A stretch of DNA of 64,000 nucleotides from Circinella umbellata (taxonomy: Eukaryota > Mucoromycota > Mucoromycetes > Mucorales > Lichtheimiaceae), in the NCBI GenBank assembly GCA_025093555.1, contig JAIWNF010000081.1:1-64000 (forward strand), read 5' to 3'. The position numbers were made by a program, and so were the translations under genes. The notes beneath the pieces are model-generated. The model was not told the DNA's origin and searched no databases. It saw only the letters and a program-made list of their open reading frames with translations. Shown here piece after piece: positions 46,201 to 59,813 of the stretch. Within the stretch, counting starts at the first letter, position 1; each line of letters opens with the position of its first letter.

Positions 46201-47155
46201 TCCCGTGGCCATTTTATCTACACTCCATCTTCTTGACAGCCTTCAAACTCAATTTGGCCGATTGATTGGACATATGTGCGATCATTCACCTACAGTAACT
46301 AAAAATGACAATGAGATGACATCCTCTGTGGGTCAGGAAGGTTATTTGTTTGAATCGATCTTGTCAGTCACAAGAGCAGATGATGATCATCAACGACTTG
46401 CCCATTGGTTAGCAGCTGTGGGTATGACAGTAGAAACTTTATGGAAAAATGACGTCAAAGCTGCTGAACATTGGATGGGTACTGTTGTCAAACGTGTACC
46501 CCGGGCCCTCATGGTCAACAATGGAAATGGTCAACAAGACATTGTTGCATACAAGAACAAAATGAATCAATTGGATGAACAAGTCAAGAAACATTTAGTA
46601 CATGTACTTTCTGGTGCCACATTGATTAAACGAGGTGAACAACTGGCTGGTATTCAACAGTTACAAATGGCTGAAAATATTCAACAAAGTATCAAGAAAC
46701 TCAAGGCGAATAAATCGATTGCTAACTCCCATCAAAATAATCGTCATCTCGAAAGTGTTGTGATGGCATTCACAGAATTTTCTGTGGCTGTCATTGGATT
46801 AGAAGCATGGATTTCTGCCTGGAAACAACAAGGAAATAATGATGAAATGAATCTTCGAGAGATTCGAGGACAGGTGACATCATCTACCATTCATTTACGG
46901 CGAATGATCAAATGGTCATTTTTAATGGAGTTACCGACGAATCAAATGATTGCAAGATTAAGTCGATTGAGTGGATTTGTGGCGCAACAACCAGATGAAG
47001 GCGATTCTGGTTTTGATTGTTCTGATTTGGAAAGTGATGATGAGGGTGGGGATAGAGTAACGAGTACTCTAATGTATGATACGGATGTTGAAGAAGATGA
47101 AATGCTTGCTAAACGAGCAGATAAAGCTCATGATATCCTACATGGCATTTTGTGA
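43205..47155 (+). CDS. sre1: SREBP homologue (sterol-responsive bHLH-zip membrane transcription factor)
   Basis: Exons 43205-44135, 44267-45152, 45259-45692 and 45789-47155 give 1205 residues. The N-terminus is acidic (IYDDDDPT) and then Gln/Asn/Pro/Ser/Thr-rich, as in an activation domain. The bHLH (about 344-433) starts KTAHNAIERRYRNNINDRI. Tyr355 is the residue that marks SREBPs in place of the Arg of other bHLH proteins. A 45-residue acidic loop precedes KLNKATILRKATEYITHLKK. Two membrane segments follow: FMAIFACLTFF...SPLTAG (about 533-553) and RTIIFVLFIGHLLFPYM (about 611-628), then a C-terminal regulatory domain of about 570 residues. This is the full SREBP layout: an ER precursor held by Scap and cut to free the N-terminal factor. 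No Arg-x-x-Leu site is seen in the luminal loop. Confidence 0.94.
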
Positions 47156-49509
47156 AATTCTTAGTCTTTTTTTCTTTTTTTATTTTATTTCCCTTTCTCT
47201 TTGTTTTTTTTTTTTTTTTGTACTCTACAATTTATATATATAATATACAAAACAATCATAAATATACACATAACATTCAATATAAAAAAAATATCATTCA
47301 TTCTTTTTTTTTCCCTCTCTTCAATAAACATACACACATATTATATATATTTACAACTCCTTCTTTTTTTCATAAATAAATAAATATAATTTCTTTATTT
47401 TTTTTTTTACTTTATTTTTGGCAGCTAGAGAAATATCAAAAGTTAAAATTATGCCTGTGATAGCCAAAAAGAAAACGGTTTACATAAATATATATGTGTG
47501 TGTACTTTATAAGGGTGATAACTCGTTTTATAGGTATAGATCTTTAGAAATAGTCTTTCTCATCGACCATAACAATATAAAAATTCATTCTATTTATTTA
47601 ATTTTGCTTAAATATCATACACTCAGAAAATATTATATATCAAGTGGTTGAAATTTATCTTAATTACAAAAAGGTTTGCAGCATACAGAACGAGACAACC
47701 TATGTGTAACCATGATTATAATACTATATAAAATTCTATTGCAGCATTCCTCTGAATCAAACTACCCTTCTTTGTTTTTATTTACAAATTTTGTTGATTA
47801 AATAATAATGCATATACCACACTATTTTTTTTTTCAAGATAATGGACTATAATGATGTCGCACTATTCATAGGACGAGAGATTTTAAGGGAATATGTATC
47901 CAAGCAACAATTTATAACTCATAAACATTGATCTCCGATAAATGGAGGTTTTGGGTAACTTGATCGTGATGTTAGAGATCGGTACGGCTTGTCAAAACTC
48001 TTTTCAGTTAAAAAAATATATTCGTTTCCATGGACATAAATAAAAATGATATCTGTTTCCAAAATCCTATTTTCATCTCATTCATATACTGATTTTTTTT
48101 TTGGGTTTTCCGCATAATCCAAATTTCGATCAAACAAATGGCGAGGAAAGAAGGCAAGTAGAAAAGGAGAGGGGGATCTTGATAAAGAAAAAAGTAGGGA
48201 ACACAACATGATCTTGGTACAGGACGCAGTTTTCACAAAGTATAAATATTGATCTATTTATGGTAATCTCAAATAATCCTCCACTTATTCATTGGTTTTT
48301 GTATTTGCAACATTACAAGTATACTACTCATATCATGATATTAAGCAACGTAGTGTAAAATACATAAAAAGATTATAATGTCGCAGTATATCATGTATTT
48401 GTTTTTTCACACGACAAAATCGTTAGTAAAAAAATGCGTTATAATTTTTTCCTTAATATAATTTAAAGACTAATTAATTTATAAAAGGGTACCCGGTTCA
48501 ATTCCAATCATGAATTAAAAACAATGTTTTTGATCGAGTCTGTGGTTACTCATAACAAATTTTACAGATTGTTGAATTAATGGGGTTTTCAGTATATACA
48601 TTTATAGCGAATTCAAAATATTAGTATATAATAGATTAACGAACATGCTTTGGGAAAGTATTATGTACGACCCCAAGCAAACAACAAATAATAACAGATA
48701 ATCAGCTCTTCTGTTTTTTATTTTTACCTCCCATTTATTCATACGTACGTAGCAGCCATTAAATTAATTAATAGAATGATTTATAGCATGAATTAATATT
48801 ATTCATTATTGTAAATTATTATAAACAAAAAGTAAAAGTAGCACTAATTTTATTATAAAATTAGAGTTAATCAAAATGGAGGAAAAAAAATGATCGCCGT
48901 TCGACCTCGGTCTCCTTGACCTTTTTACAACGAAAAAGTATACTAAATAATGGATCACATGTGTACTGCAAAAGGTTCGGGATTCTCCCCCCCCCCCTTA
49001 CTCCGACTTTTTTTTTTTCCTCGCATGCCGGAACAGAACATAAAGGTGAGTTTACTATTTTTATATACTTCTTCTTTATATCAATGTTAATGAAGAAGCT
49101 TCAATTACAATTCTGTTAACAATAATAAATGTTTATACACCTTAAAAAAAAAGAGAGGAGAGATGGTAAAAAAAAAGGCCAAAAAAAAAAAAAAAAAAGG
49201 TGGCACTTTATAACGACGGAGGTAAATGATCAGCAATACATTTATTCCCCATTTCGGATTTCTTCCGTTCAATCATTCTGTGTAGCCCACACGCTACATA
49301 GCAACATAACCAGTGAACATAACATAACAACAAATCAGTAATAAATTGATTCGTCCACTTTTTTTTTTCTTTTCTTGGAGAAACTAAAAAAGTAGCTGCA
49401 GTGAGTTGTTTTTAGCTGTCTAATATTTACTTTTCTTTTTCCGTTTTATAATTCTTTTTTTTCTTCTTCTACTACTACTACTACTTAAATATACTCTTTT
49501 ACTACTTTA
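47156..49509. other. Intergenic region, no gene seen
   Basis: Contains T-rich 3' flank of SREBP, A/T-rich DNA without repeat pairing, and poly-C and poly-A tracts at 48990-49200. The last 130 bp are pyrimidine-rich with a (TAC)n run at about 49468-49483, likely the leader of the kinase gene. Confidence 0.45.
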
Positions 49510-52299
49510 ATGGCTCCTTTAACAGAAACTAGTGGATTTAGTATAAATAGTTCTTTAGAAAGGAACAACTTGAAAAATAAAATACACACGATCGGATCTT
49601 ATAAATTACTAGAAACTTTGGGTATAGGCGAGTTTGGTAAAGTCAAGTTAGCTCAACATGTTCATACTGGTGAAAAAGTATTATTAATTCTTTATTAATT
49701 CCTCTTATTATTATTTTCTGAAAAAAGATAAATGTAAATTTCTTTATTAATTTTATATCTTTTTTTTTTTTGAAGGTGGCTATTAAAATGATTGATAAAA
49801 ATTATACTGAAAAAGTGAATATTCGTGACAAGGTGGATAGAGAAATCGCTCTTTTAAAGGTAAAATATATACATTTTTTTTTTTTCTGAAAGAAAAACAT
49901 ACAATTTAAAACGCCGCATACCCAAAACTTGTCCAAAATCAAAATAATCCTGTGTAATAAAAAGATTTATATTCTGTAAAATACATGTTTTTTAATAATA
50001 ACAAAATGAAATATTTTTTGTCATAATGACACATAAAAAATTTATTTAGAAATTATCACATCCATCTATTGTTAAACTTTTTGATGTGATTGAAACAGAA
50101 CGATATATTGGCATGGTAATGGAATATGCCTCAGGTAAAGTTAATTCTTATTACCTCTTTTTTTTTTTTTTGCTTCGTGCACGTCCCCCATCTTTTTTTG
50201 GGAACTAAATAAAAAAAATAACAATGTTTTTTTTTCACCGAATAGGTGGAGAACTTTTTGAGTATATTTTAACCCGAGATTATCTCAAAGAACAAGTTGC
50301 ACGAGATTTTTTTGGTCAACTTATTAGTAGTGTACATTATATGCATCAAAAAGGTGTTGTTCATCGCGATTTAAAGCTGGTAAGTTAAAAAAAGTTAATT
50401 ATGTATTATTCGCTTTTTTTATTATGTAAAATACAACACGAGCCAAAAAAGAAGTTCTGGATGGGGGTTAACGCAGATTTGCCGTGTGTAAATTTTTGCA
50501 TAACAAAGTTGTATAATAGCTAACTCCGCGCCGTGCCCAATTTATTTATTTATTTATTTTCTACCAATTTTTTTGTGTATTTTATTTTTGAACGGATCTA
50601 AACCAAATTAAGGAAAATGTCCTTTTATTTGATGACCAACGTCATATAGTTATTACTGATTTCGGATTTGCAAATAATTGCACGGGCCAAGAAGACTTAT
50701 TGAGGACATGTTGTGGATCGCCATGTTACGCCGCTCCTGAACTTTTAGTGGGATCCGAATATGTTGGCCCTGCCGTCGATATTTGGTCTTGTGGTGTCGT
50801 TCTCTATGCCATGTTGTGTGGATTCCTACCTTTTGATGATCATAATAATATGAGTTTATTATATAAAGATATGTTAGAAGCACCCCTTGTTTTTCCATCA
50901 CGCATTAGTCCAGATGCACGGGATCTTTTGCGCCAAATGTTAGAACCGAATCCTGAACATCGATGTAAAATGGAAATAGTCTTGGCTCATCCATGGTTAG
51001 AAAACCAGCGGACAATTTTGGAAAAAAGTTTGGAAACTCTGGAAACCGAAGCGATGGAAATGTCACGTACAAATTGGGTGGCCAAGAAGAGTACAACGAT
51101 CGCGGGAATAACACCAGAAGAGGAAGAAGGACAAGGAATCGCAGTTGATAATAATAGTATTCACAGTAATATTTCTATTGGAGCACTTGAAAATGTAGAA
51201 AAACCGCAGCAATCTATGAAAGTGGCGCCTTTGGCAGTGGCGTCCTCACCCTCTCCTCCAGAGGGGCCATCCGCAGTACAACCTGATGATAATATACCCA
51301 AGCTTCAATTAAGCAAACGACAACGGTTTTTTCGATTGTTCTATCTCATTAGAAAAGAAAAAGATACCCACCGTAATAATAATAACACGAGTCGCAGTAG
51401 TTCGAATAGCACCCACTCAGAATCGGACGATGTTAAACAAAGACGACGCTTTACTTGGTCATTAACGATGCGACGTGGTGATCGAAAAAGAAAAAATAGG
51501 GAGAGCAATAACTGTAAGAAAAACAAAAATATAAACTCGAGAAAAAGAACAGAGATATGGGGAAAACAGGATACATGGCATATTGAAATAATTTTTTTTT
51601 TCTTTTCCCTTTTTTTTTTAATAATAATGATTGGAAAATGTATCTGGGGAAAGGATATTCACAGGGGGAAATGGTTGATAATACTATGATAATAGGTTTG
51701 GGGGGGGGGAGTGATATGGATTGATCGCATTGATTATCATGAAAAAAACGGAAGGGGAGAGAGGGAAAAAAAAGGGGGGGAGGTATATTATGTATAGATT
51801 ATGTATAATTTTTTTATTATCATTATTATTATTCTCTGACCTGTATATTTATTTATTTGTTTTTTTTTCCTTCTTGTTCTACGTTCCTGCATAATCATGT
51901 ATTATAGCAAACGCATGTATTACTCGGGTACATCCAGAATCACTACTAGTATTTTCAAAAATAAGTGACCATCAGTTGCTTACGTTAGTCTTGCGTGTTC
52001 TGACTATCTTGGGAATTCATATCCGTCAAGATGGTAATCAGCAAATTGCATGTATTCGACAACCCAATGATTCCGGAACAGTATATGGAAGTATGGAAAA
52101 TGGTTGTGAAGTCACATTCATTGTGGATATTAATTATACTGCATCCCATGGTCTTCGGAGCATTGGCATACGACATCAAGAGGGACAAGAAGTTGCATAT
52201 GAGTTTTTATGCGGTAAAATCATGGGTATGTTAGAGCTTTTATTGGAACCACATCATCATCATCATCAGCAGCAGCATCATCAGCAGCAGCAACAATAG
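49510..52299 (+). CDS. AMPK-related Ser/Thr kinase, Kin4-like, with KA1-type C-terminus
   Basis: Exons 49510-49677, 49776-49859, 50050-50134, 50246-50379, 50613-51513 and 51908-52299 give 587 residues. The kinase domain is about 31-287: Gly loop GIGEFG (38-43), VAIK Lys60, HRDLK Asp154, DFGF Asp173, and activation loop [17 protein letters not shown] with the likely regulated Thr189. DFGF and [11 protein letters not shown] are typical of the Kin4/Frk1 branch, which in yeast acts in the spindle position checkpoint; other AMPK-like branches cannot be excluded. The linker is Ser/Asn-rich and basic. The last exon (458-587) ends with a region resembling a kinase-associated KA1 domain ([15 protein letters not shown]), then a His/Gln-rich tail. 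Intron 5 (394 bp) is long. Confidence 0.9.
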
Positions 52300-54134
52300 A
52301 AAGCATTAAAAAATCATTATCATTTATCATTTATCATTATGGTCAGTGCGAAACATCATATATATATATGACGCAAAAAATAATAATATCTAATTAAACA
52401 CAACATTTATTACAACATAACCATATTACACACAATGAACATACTACAACCATAGCAACTAAAAAAGAACTGGGGAACCCCGTTTTTTTCTTTGAACTGA
52501 TCTAGGATTGATAAAGCAAAGCGAATCAGATGACTTAAAAACGTCATTAACCCCCTTTTTTTTTGTCCCCCATTTTTTCTGTTCTCTCATCTACTATTTG
52601 TGATAAAAAGGTGTATTTTCATAGGCAAGCAAAATCAAATGTCCATATTTGGGGGAAAGTGTGTGCATTGTACAAAAATATATAAATTTTTTTTTTCTGT
52701 TGCCATGGTAATAATAATAATAGTGTGATAAAATAAATTAATTGCCCTCTGTGCCAAAAGACAAGTTATGATAATATATCTCTCGCATGAACGATTCGGG
52801 GAGTGAAAAATTGCAGTTTATTATGCGAAAGTGATAGTCCATATTACCAATATAACTACATAACAGTAATAATGAAAATAACAACACTCTAATGAATTAT
52901 GGCGTGTGTGCAAGTCGAATGTTTATTTAAAAAAAAAAAGACCTGTGAAGAAATGTTGATAATCAAAAAACACCTCACGGGGACACATTCAATCGTTGAT
53001 CAATTCCCGTTTTAAATGTTAAATACGTGTTTTATCCGGTCCGACGGCACGGAGGGGGGGGGCTTGGGACAAGAAAAAGATTATTCTTTCAGTTATAAGT
53101 TTTTTTTTTTTTCTTTTGTGTAATCATTGAAGATAATTGTTATTTCTGAACCCAGAATTAAAAATCCGGTTCACATGCTCCTGAACCGACAAACAGAAAC
53201 TTCTAGTTTTAGACTAGTTCATTTAAAAAAACAGCTATTTTTATTCTTTTTTTCATGCTTGAGTGTTCAAATATGATGATGACGGCATGAGAAAAGAAAC
53301 AAGGGGAATTAGGAGGTTAATATACATAAGATGGAATATATTCACTTTAACACACTGTCATTGAACTTCTTTTCACTCATGCTATAAAATAACTTCCCCC
53401 CACTATACCCTATTTGGCTCATGGCTTGACGTGGGACCTCTCACTCTAAATCCACCCAATATTTTCATCATCACCCCCATTTTCTACTGACTCCCCCCAC
53501 ACACAGCTCTCTCTCACACACACACACATAAACAGAATTTTTTTTATTATCTTTAATCGTTATCAGCTATAAGATCAAACAAAAATAATATTGGGCAAAA
53601 TTAAATAATAAGAGCCAAGAAAACGAGACAAAAGATTAAAATTGGGGGCGTAGAAGAAAAACAGCTAAAAAGTCTCGAACCACGTTTTAATTAGCGCCAT
53701 CGATAGTTTTTTTTTATTTATTTATCATAATAATGCAATTCATACGTAAGAGAGCAGGTATAGTATGAATGAACCTCATTTAAACCTTCTTCTTTAAAAT
53801 TTATTTTTTTTTCTTTGTGAATCCATTTGATGATGTGAGAAAAAAAGAACAAGAAAGAGCCATTTTACTAATAAAGGTTAAAAACCAAAACTCCGCAAAG
53901 CTAAAGAGCAAAAAAAGGGATCAGTGCTCGATCCAAACAATAATTTTTTTTTGAGTATAAATAGAGTAGATCTTTTTGGCACTTCTTTTTTTTATTATTA
54001 TTATTTCCCAATCAATTGATTATTAAACTTCTTTAACTTCAAAAAAAAAGTTCTTTTTTTTTATTATTATTATTTTATTATTATTATTCTCTTCTCTTTC
54101 TTATATATAAATTATATATACAAATCTATACATC
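52300..54134. other. Intergenic region upstream of PRO1
   Basis: No gene seen. It has poly-G/C and poly-T tracts (53053, 53100), a CA repeat at about 53515-53528 and a TATA box at 53956. Confidence 0.45.
53956..53963 (+). promoter_or_regulatory. TATA box of PRO1
   Basis: TATAAATA 172-179 bp before the ATG, followed by T-rich leader sequence with TTATTATTATT runs. Confidence 0.5.
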
Positions 54135-55651
54135 ATGGTGGTTTATCGAAACGCACAAAATACTCATCGTCCTACAAAATCATCTTTGACTCTTGTCATT
54201 AAAGTGGGCACATCTTCTATTTGTGATGAAAAAACTCATTATCCTTTGCTTGGTAATTTGTCAAGAATCGTTGAGACCATCCTGGAGCTTAAGCGCAAGG
54301 GCCATCGTATTGTACTTGTCACCAGTGCAGCCGTAGGCACAGGGCTCCGACGGTTAAATCTCAACGAAAAGCCAGGAAAGCTTGCGGCTGTTCAGGTAAA
54401 GCATGTGAGGAATTGTCAATTATAATATATTTTTGAAATTTCGTCATTCGTTGATATATATATATGTATACTAAACTATTATTATGATTCTTATTTTTAT
54501 ACATAGGCTATCGCAGCAGTAGGACAAGGTCGTCTTATGAGTATGTATGATGACTTATTTGGCCAATTTAATCAACCCGTGGCCCAAATCCTCTTGACTC
54601 GAAATGACTTGGCTGATGTACGTTGAGTACAAAACTAATATAACTCTTCCTATTTTCCTTTAACAAAGATAAACTGACAATATTAGTATTATCATTATTA
54701 TTTTTAGCGATCACAATATCTTAATGCTGTCAATTGTCTTGAACAACTTCTTGATATGGGTGTTGTTCCAATTGTGAATGAAAATGATACCATTTCTGTT
54801 TCTGTAAGTTATTATTAGTTTATTGAATATTACATCATCTATTACGCACATACTTTCTATATATAAGTTGCTTATACCTTTGTTATCATTTTTTTTTTAA
54901 AAATCATAATTAGGAAATCAAATTTGGTGACAATGATACATTATCTGCTATCACTGCCGGTATGGTCAAGGCTGATTATCTTTTCTTAATGACCGATGTA
55001 GACTGCTTATACACTGATAATCCACGAAGTAATCCTGATGCCCGACCTGTTCATGTATGTGAAGATATTGACGCTTTACGTGAAGAAATTACTGTCACAA
55101 CACCTGGTTCCGCATTAGGTACAGGTGGTATGGTCACCAAACTTGTTGCTGCTGATTTGGCCACCGCAGCCGGTGTCACAACGGTCATTGCCCGTGGTTC
55201 AACACCTGAATCCATTTTACCTATTATTGCTGATGACAAGAGCGCTCCAGCACATACTCGCTTTGTTGCCAAACCTAAACCATTGATTGACCGTAAATGG
55301 TGGATTCTTCACGGTTTACATACTGCTGGTACCATTGTCATTGAAACAGATGTAGGCGAATCAATTGCAGATGGTGCTGCTCGTTCTGGTTCAAGTGGTG
55401 CTTCCTTATATGCTCATTCAGTGACTAAAGTTGAAGGTAACTTTGTTGAGCATCAAGCTGTTCGACTGGTCGTTCAACATACAGATAATGGTGTCACTGA
55501 TTTCGTCACAGTTGCAAAGGGTATTGTAAATTACTCTGCTGCTGAAATTATTCGAATTATGCATGCTAGAGAAAGTGATATCATTGACTCACTAGGTTAT
55601 AAAGATGCTGATTGTATAATCCATCGTGATAATATGGCCACTTCTCTTTAA
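54135..55651 (+). CDS. PRO1: Glutamate 5-kinase (gamma-glutamyl kinase), first step of proline synthesis
   Basis: Exons 54135-54395, 54507-54617, 54708-54803 and 54914-55651, all in phase 0, give 401 residues, close to yeast Pro1. The enzyme phosphorylates glutamate with ATP in the cytosol; the product goes to Pro2. The amino-acid kinase domain starts [11 protein letters not shown] (about 20), has [53 protein letters not shown] and [21 protein letters not shown] blocks, and [24 protein letters not shown] domain follows (about 285-370) with [18 protein letters not shown] and [12 protein letters not shown]. Introns have consensus GT-AG ends. Confidence 0.96.
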
Positions 55652-56609
55652 ACAATTTCCTTCCTTCTCCCCCCCTCTCTCTTTTGCTTTATATTATCAT
55701 TTCTTCTCCTTTCGTCCGATTTTTCCTTTCAAAATTTACCATATAACATCTCTCTTCACCCTCTCTTTTTCAAACAAAATATTCGTAGTTTATATTCTTA
55801 TCTTTTCTTAGCATTATATCATTCCTCCCATACTATTATTATTTTTTTCCTTTCCACTCCGCAGTATCCCCTCCTATTTTCTCTAGTTTAACCCGTTTCA
55901 TTGGATATCATTTTAAAGCATTTTTTTTTAGCTCATATTCCCCCCCAACCCAACCCAAAAAATTTTACTTATTACTTATCTTTTCTTTTTTTTTCCACTC
56001 TTAAAAAAATTCAAGCATTTTTTCATTATTATTATCACAAATCACAAATCAAAAATTTTATCAAGTTTTTTTTTTTTTTCGCCTTTTTCTTAACTTTGGG
56101 AAGGGGATAGAAAAAAAAAGAATCCAACTACTAACTCATAAATTTTTTTAAGCATTATTTATATACATATCACATATACATAATATATATCTATATATAC
56201 ACATATAAATATACAACTAAAGTAGCATCTATTCAATATATATATGTATATATCTACTTTTAGCGAAGAAAAAAAAATGATGGCAAGGTGATGATAAATA
56301 AAAGAGGTAGTAGGTTTTGATATATAAATGTAAAAGGAAAAAAAAAGCAGCAAACTCTTTTTTAATATTAATAATAATAATAGTAATTTGTAGTGGTAGC
56401 ATAATAATAATAGTATATATATATATATATATATATTATAAGAAATGAAAGGAGGTAAGTGAAAAAGAAAATTATATATATATATATAGAACGCCCAAAA
56501 GGGTAAAAAAAAAAAAGAAATGTACATAAGTAGTAGTAGTAGTAGTAAAAAAAAGTGTATTGTATAAATTGAAATAAAAACTATTTAATTATTTCCCCCC
56601 AGTTCATCA
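55652..56609. other. Convergent 3' region between PRO1 and the zinc-cluster gene
   Basis: T/C-rich then A/T-rich with TATATATA and (TAG)n runs (56530-56545). No coding potential; it probably holds both 3' untranslated regions. Confidence 0.5.
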
Positions 56610-59600
56610 TCAATAGTATCCTAAATCATCTGTGTTACTTCTTTTTTTACTATTTTGTTGTGGTTGATTATGTTGGTGTAAAGGAATACCTTCCATGTTC
56701 ACAAATTGAGTTTGTAATGGTTGATCTGGTGTTGAAAAGCTATTAAATCCCCCATGATGATTAGGATGCCAATGGGATTGTTGTTGTTGTTGTGAGTGAT
56801 GATGATGATGTTGTTGTTGTGGATGCATTGGATGCTGTGGATGTAATGGCATATGATAAGGTGGTGATGAAGATGTGGTTGTTGAAGATGAATAATACGT
56901 CATAGAGTTAGATGCACTACTAGTATAATTCGGTGCATGAGCTGTTGTTGTAAAGCCACCATGCGTACTTGCATCCGTATTAGGTGTGGCTGGTTGTGGC
57001 ATAGTTGTACTCATTATCATGGAATCATGTGGGGATGGCGCAGTAGAACATAGCCCCATTACGGATGGCGTATATAGAAATTGCAATGGGTCAGCCGTTG
57101 TTTCTTTAGTTAAATCAAAAATTTCTGAAGGCATGTCCAGCATGTCTATTTTTTGCATTAATTCTGGTTGTTGTTGTTGATGTTGTTGCTGTGTCGTAAT
57201 ATGTTGTTGTTGTTGTTGCTGAGTAGCAACAGGTTGTTGTGATGGTGACGGTATTGGTGATGATGATAATCGTTCTCGTGATGGCATCTGTTCATCATCT
57301 TCAATAAGTGTGTCATCCATAGGTTCTGGTCCTTGTTTAGGTTGTTGCTCATCTTCATCTAAATCCAGATTGACATTAGACTGTTGTTCAACCAATAATT
57401 TCTGAATACGTTCTGTAAATGCATAAACATATTTATGATTGTGTATAGGTGAATTAGAAAGAATATGAAGCATGCGTTCAAGTTGTTGTCTAGCCCGCGC
57501 AGTCGTTTGTAAAGTGTTTTTTGAAAGTAACATTGAATTATACACCATAGATGCACATATTGCTGTTTCAAGTGAGAAATGACACCATCGTTGATCCAAA
57601 CGAGAAAAACATTCAAGTAATTCAACGATATTATCTGCTGCAATTCGACAACGTTCTCTTGTCAGTAAATCAATGGCTGATGGTGTTTGTTCATCATCAA
57701 ATGATTTGGATGAAAATAAACTGTATAACTGACACAATTGAAAGTTGTATTCAAAATTTAACTTGAGACAACCTTGTTCTCGAAATGATGTTGATGTCCA
57801 ATCGCGTGTGTTGATATCCCCTGGAGAATACCTGAATTCGGACGGTAGTTGTTCAAGGTATTCGTGTAATTCCTTTTCGAGTGTTGAGACTGATGATAAC
57901 AATGGTTTTTCATGTGATGTTTTATAAATAATGTTGCGATAGATACGTGTAATACGAAATCGTTGACTTGTAAAAAGAACTCGCCATTGTTTTTCACCCA
58001 CTTCATGCTGTAAGACACTTGGAAATGATACAGTAATAAGGTCTTCGGATGGTAATGAGAATGCCTTGTCGGAGTGTATGGTACCCAATGTTTCAAGGAA
58101 ATAGATAGCCCAAAAAAACCGTCGGTGTTTTTCCCGCATAATGGGATCAGGACTTGTTGATTCTTGAAACATTTTCATGTTCAGACACATTCGAATAGCC
58201 AAACCCAAATAAATATAAGATTCAGATTGTGTTGAATGTCGACGTTCACCGGGACGTCCAATGGCGTAAACATACATAATAATAAGTCCATGCATTGTAT
58301 CCATATCCGTTTGGGTGAATCGATCTTTCAATAGTTCTTTTGCTTTGTTAAAAAAGTGTTCTCCAACAGCATTTGGATCTTGGCCAGGAAATAAATTGTG
58401 GTAAATGGCTGCATGACGTGCCGTCCAAGCCATCGCTGTATTGAATAAAAACGGGTCTAGGGTACCCTTTTTGTATCTGTCTGCTACTGAATGCTCTGGA
58501 TCAGGACATGGTAAACATAACAAACATTCAGAATAAATGTCCATCAATTCATTGTATGTCTCCTGTGACATCATTTCAGGGGTAAATGAAATTGTTGATT
58601 CACTGTTGTGTGTATCGTTTCTTTTTTTATTATGTGTGTGACGCTTGCAGTGATCACCCGCAGATAAATCTGGCTCCCACGTGCTATACAATGGGAATGT
58701 TTTCAACTTTGTTTTCCATAAATCGTTTTTACGTTCAATAGCAGTACGGTCAATTTCAGGGACAGGTGTAGAGGATGTTGTCGATGCGGATGATGTATCT
58801 GATTCTTTACTCTGGCTGGCTACTCGTCGATTATTTGATTCATTGGTGTTGGGTGTACTACTCTTGTTATGATCGCTATCGAGATCAATTCGCGATACTC
58901 CTTTAAGTAAGATGTCGTACAAATCATGAAGTGATATAATATTGGTGTCGATCCTAAGACCACGCGGGGTAAGGGATAAAGACCAATTTCCATTTGAGGA
59001 TGCTGATGAGGCAAATAAACTGTTCATTGCTGCAAAATTGGTATTCGTGCTGTTGTTTTTTGGGACATCAATTACGGGTGGTTCAGTAGTCGTAGTGGCA
59101 GCGGATGCAATGGTTGTTGTAGTCGTTGTTGTTGTCGTTGCGGCAGCATTTATACTTTCACGTTCCGCAGTAGCTGATGATCGAGTCATTCGAAATTCAT
59201 CTGCAACAAATTGTGTATTTGTAGAAACATCTTTTAAATCAGATTCAATGGATCGAACACGTTTTTGAAGCATATCAACAGTTTCATTCAGTTTGACAAG
59301 ATTAAACAAATCGACTTGTGTTGCTGAACCATCATATGAACATTTAGCTATGATATTTTTTTTATATATCAAAAAATAATAATAATAGATAATTTGAGGG
59401 GTTAATAAACTTATTTAATAAACTCAGTTGATATCTAGTTTTTTTTTTTTTTTTTTTTACCTTTGGCTTGTTGACATCGCGAACATGATGGATGAGCAAA
59501 ATCACATTTAACTAATTGTATAGACACATATCTTTTCATGTCAATCTTTTAACAGTACATGTGATCCAAGAGATTCTTTCTACGTATTTTCTTTTTTTGA

Positions 59601-59813
59601 ATAAACAAACCTTTTTTTGATCTTAATAAAAAAAAAAAGAATTGAATGAGTTGTCAAAAAAAAAAGGACCCCCTTTTCTTTTTCCGGGTGAATGAAATGG
59701 ATGATCGAACGAAAAAGAATATGAATTTTTTTTTACCTGCAACGCTCACATGCCATTGTCATGCGAACCTTTTTGGATGCAGTGGATCCGGGGATCCGAG
59801 AAGATTGTGACAT
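56610..59813 (-). CDS. Zn2Cys6 transcription factor with fungal-specific regulatory domain
   Basis: Exons 59813-59737, 59531-59461 and 59347-56610 join in phase to 961 residues. The zinc cluster is spread over all three exons: C22-x2-C25, C35, C42 (KCDFAHPSC), C45 and C52 (SRCQQAKAKCSYD). With the only AG acceptor available (AAAAG at 59532) the spacing between C25 and C35 is nine residues, not the usual six. A short coiled coil (LVKLNETVDMLQKRVRSIES) follows as in dimeric zinc-cluster factors. The middle part (about 310-600) is the fungal transcription-factor domain, with HRRFFWAIYFLETLGTIHSD then KAFSLPSEDLITVSFPS. The C-terminus is Gln/His-rich (HHHHHSQQQQQ). The target pathway is unknown. 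Confidence 0.88.

Noticed and set aside
47152..47383. Two open frames after the SREBP stop
   Set aside because: Low-complexity T-rich 3' flank.
48485..48515. CCGGTTCAATTCC, a second B-box-like motif
   Set aside because: The upstream sequence lacks an A-box and acceptor-stem pairing.
56159..56527. 122-codon minus-strand frame between PRO1 and the zinc-cluster gene
   Set aside because: Composed of Ile/Tyr/Leu from TATATA repeats.
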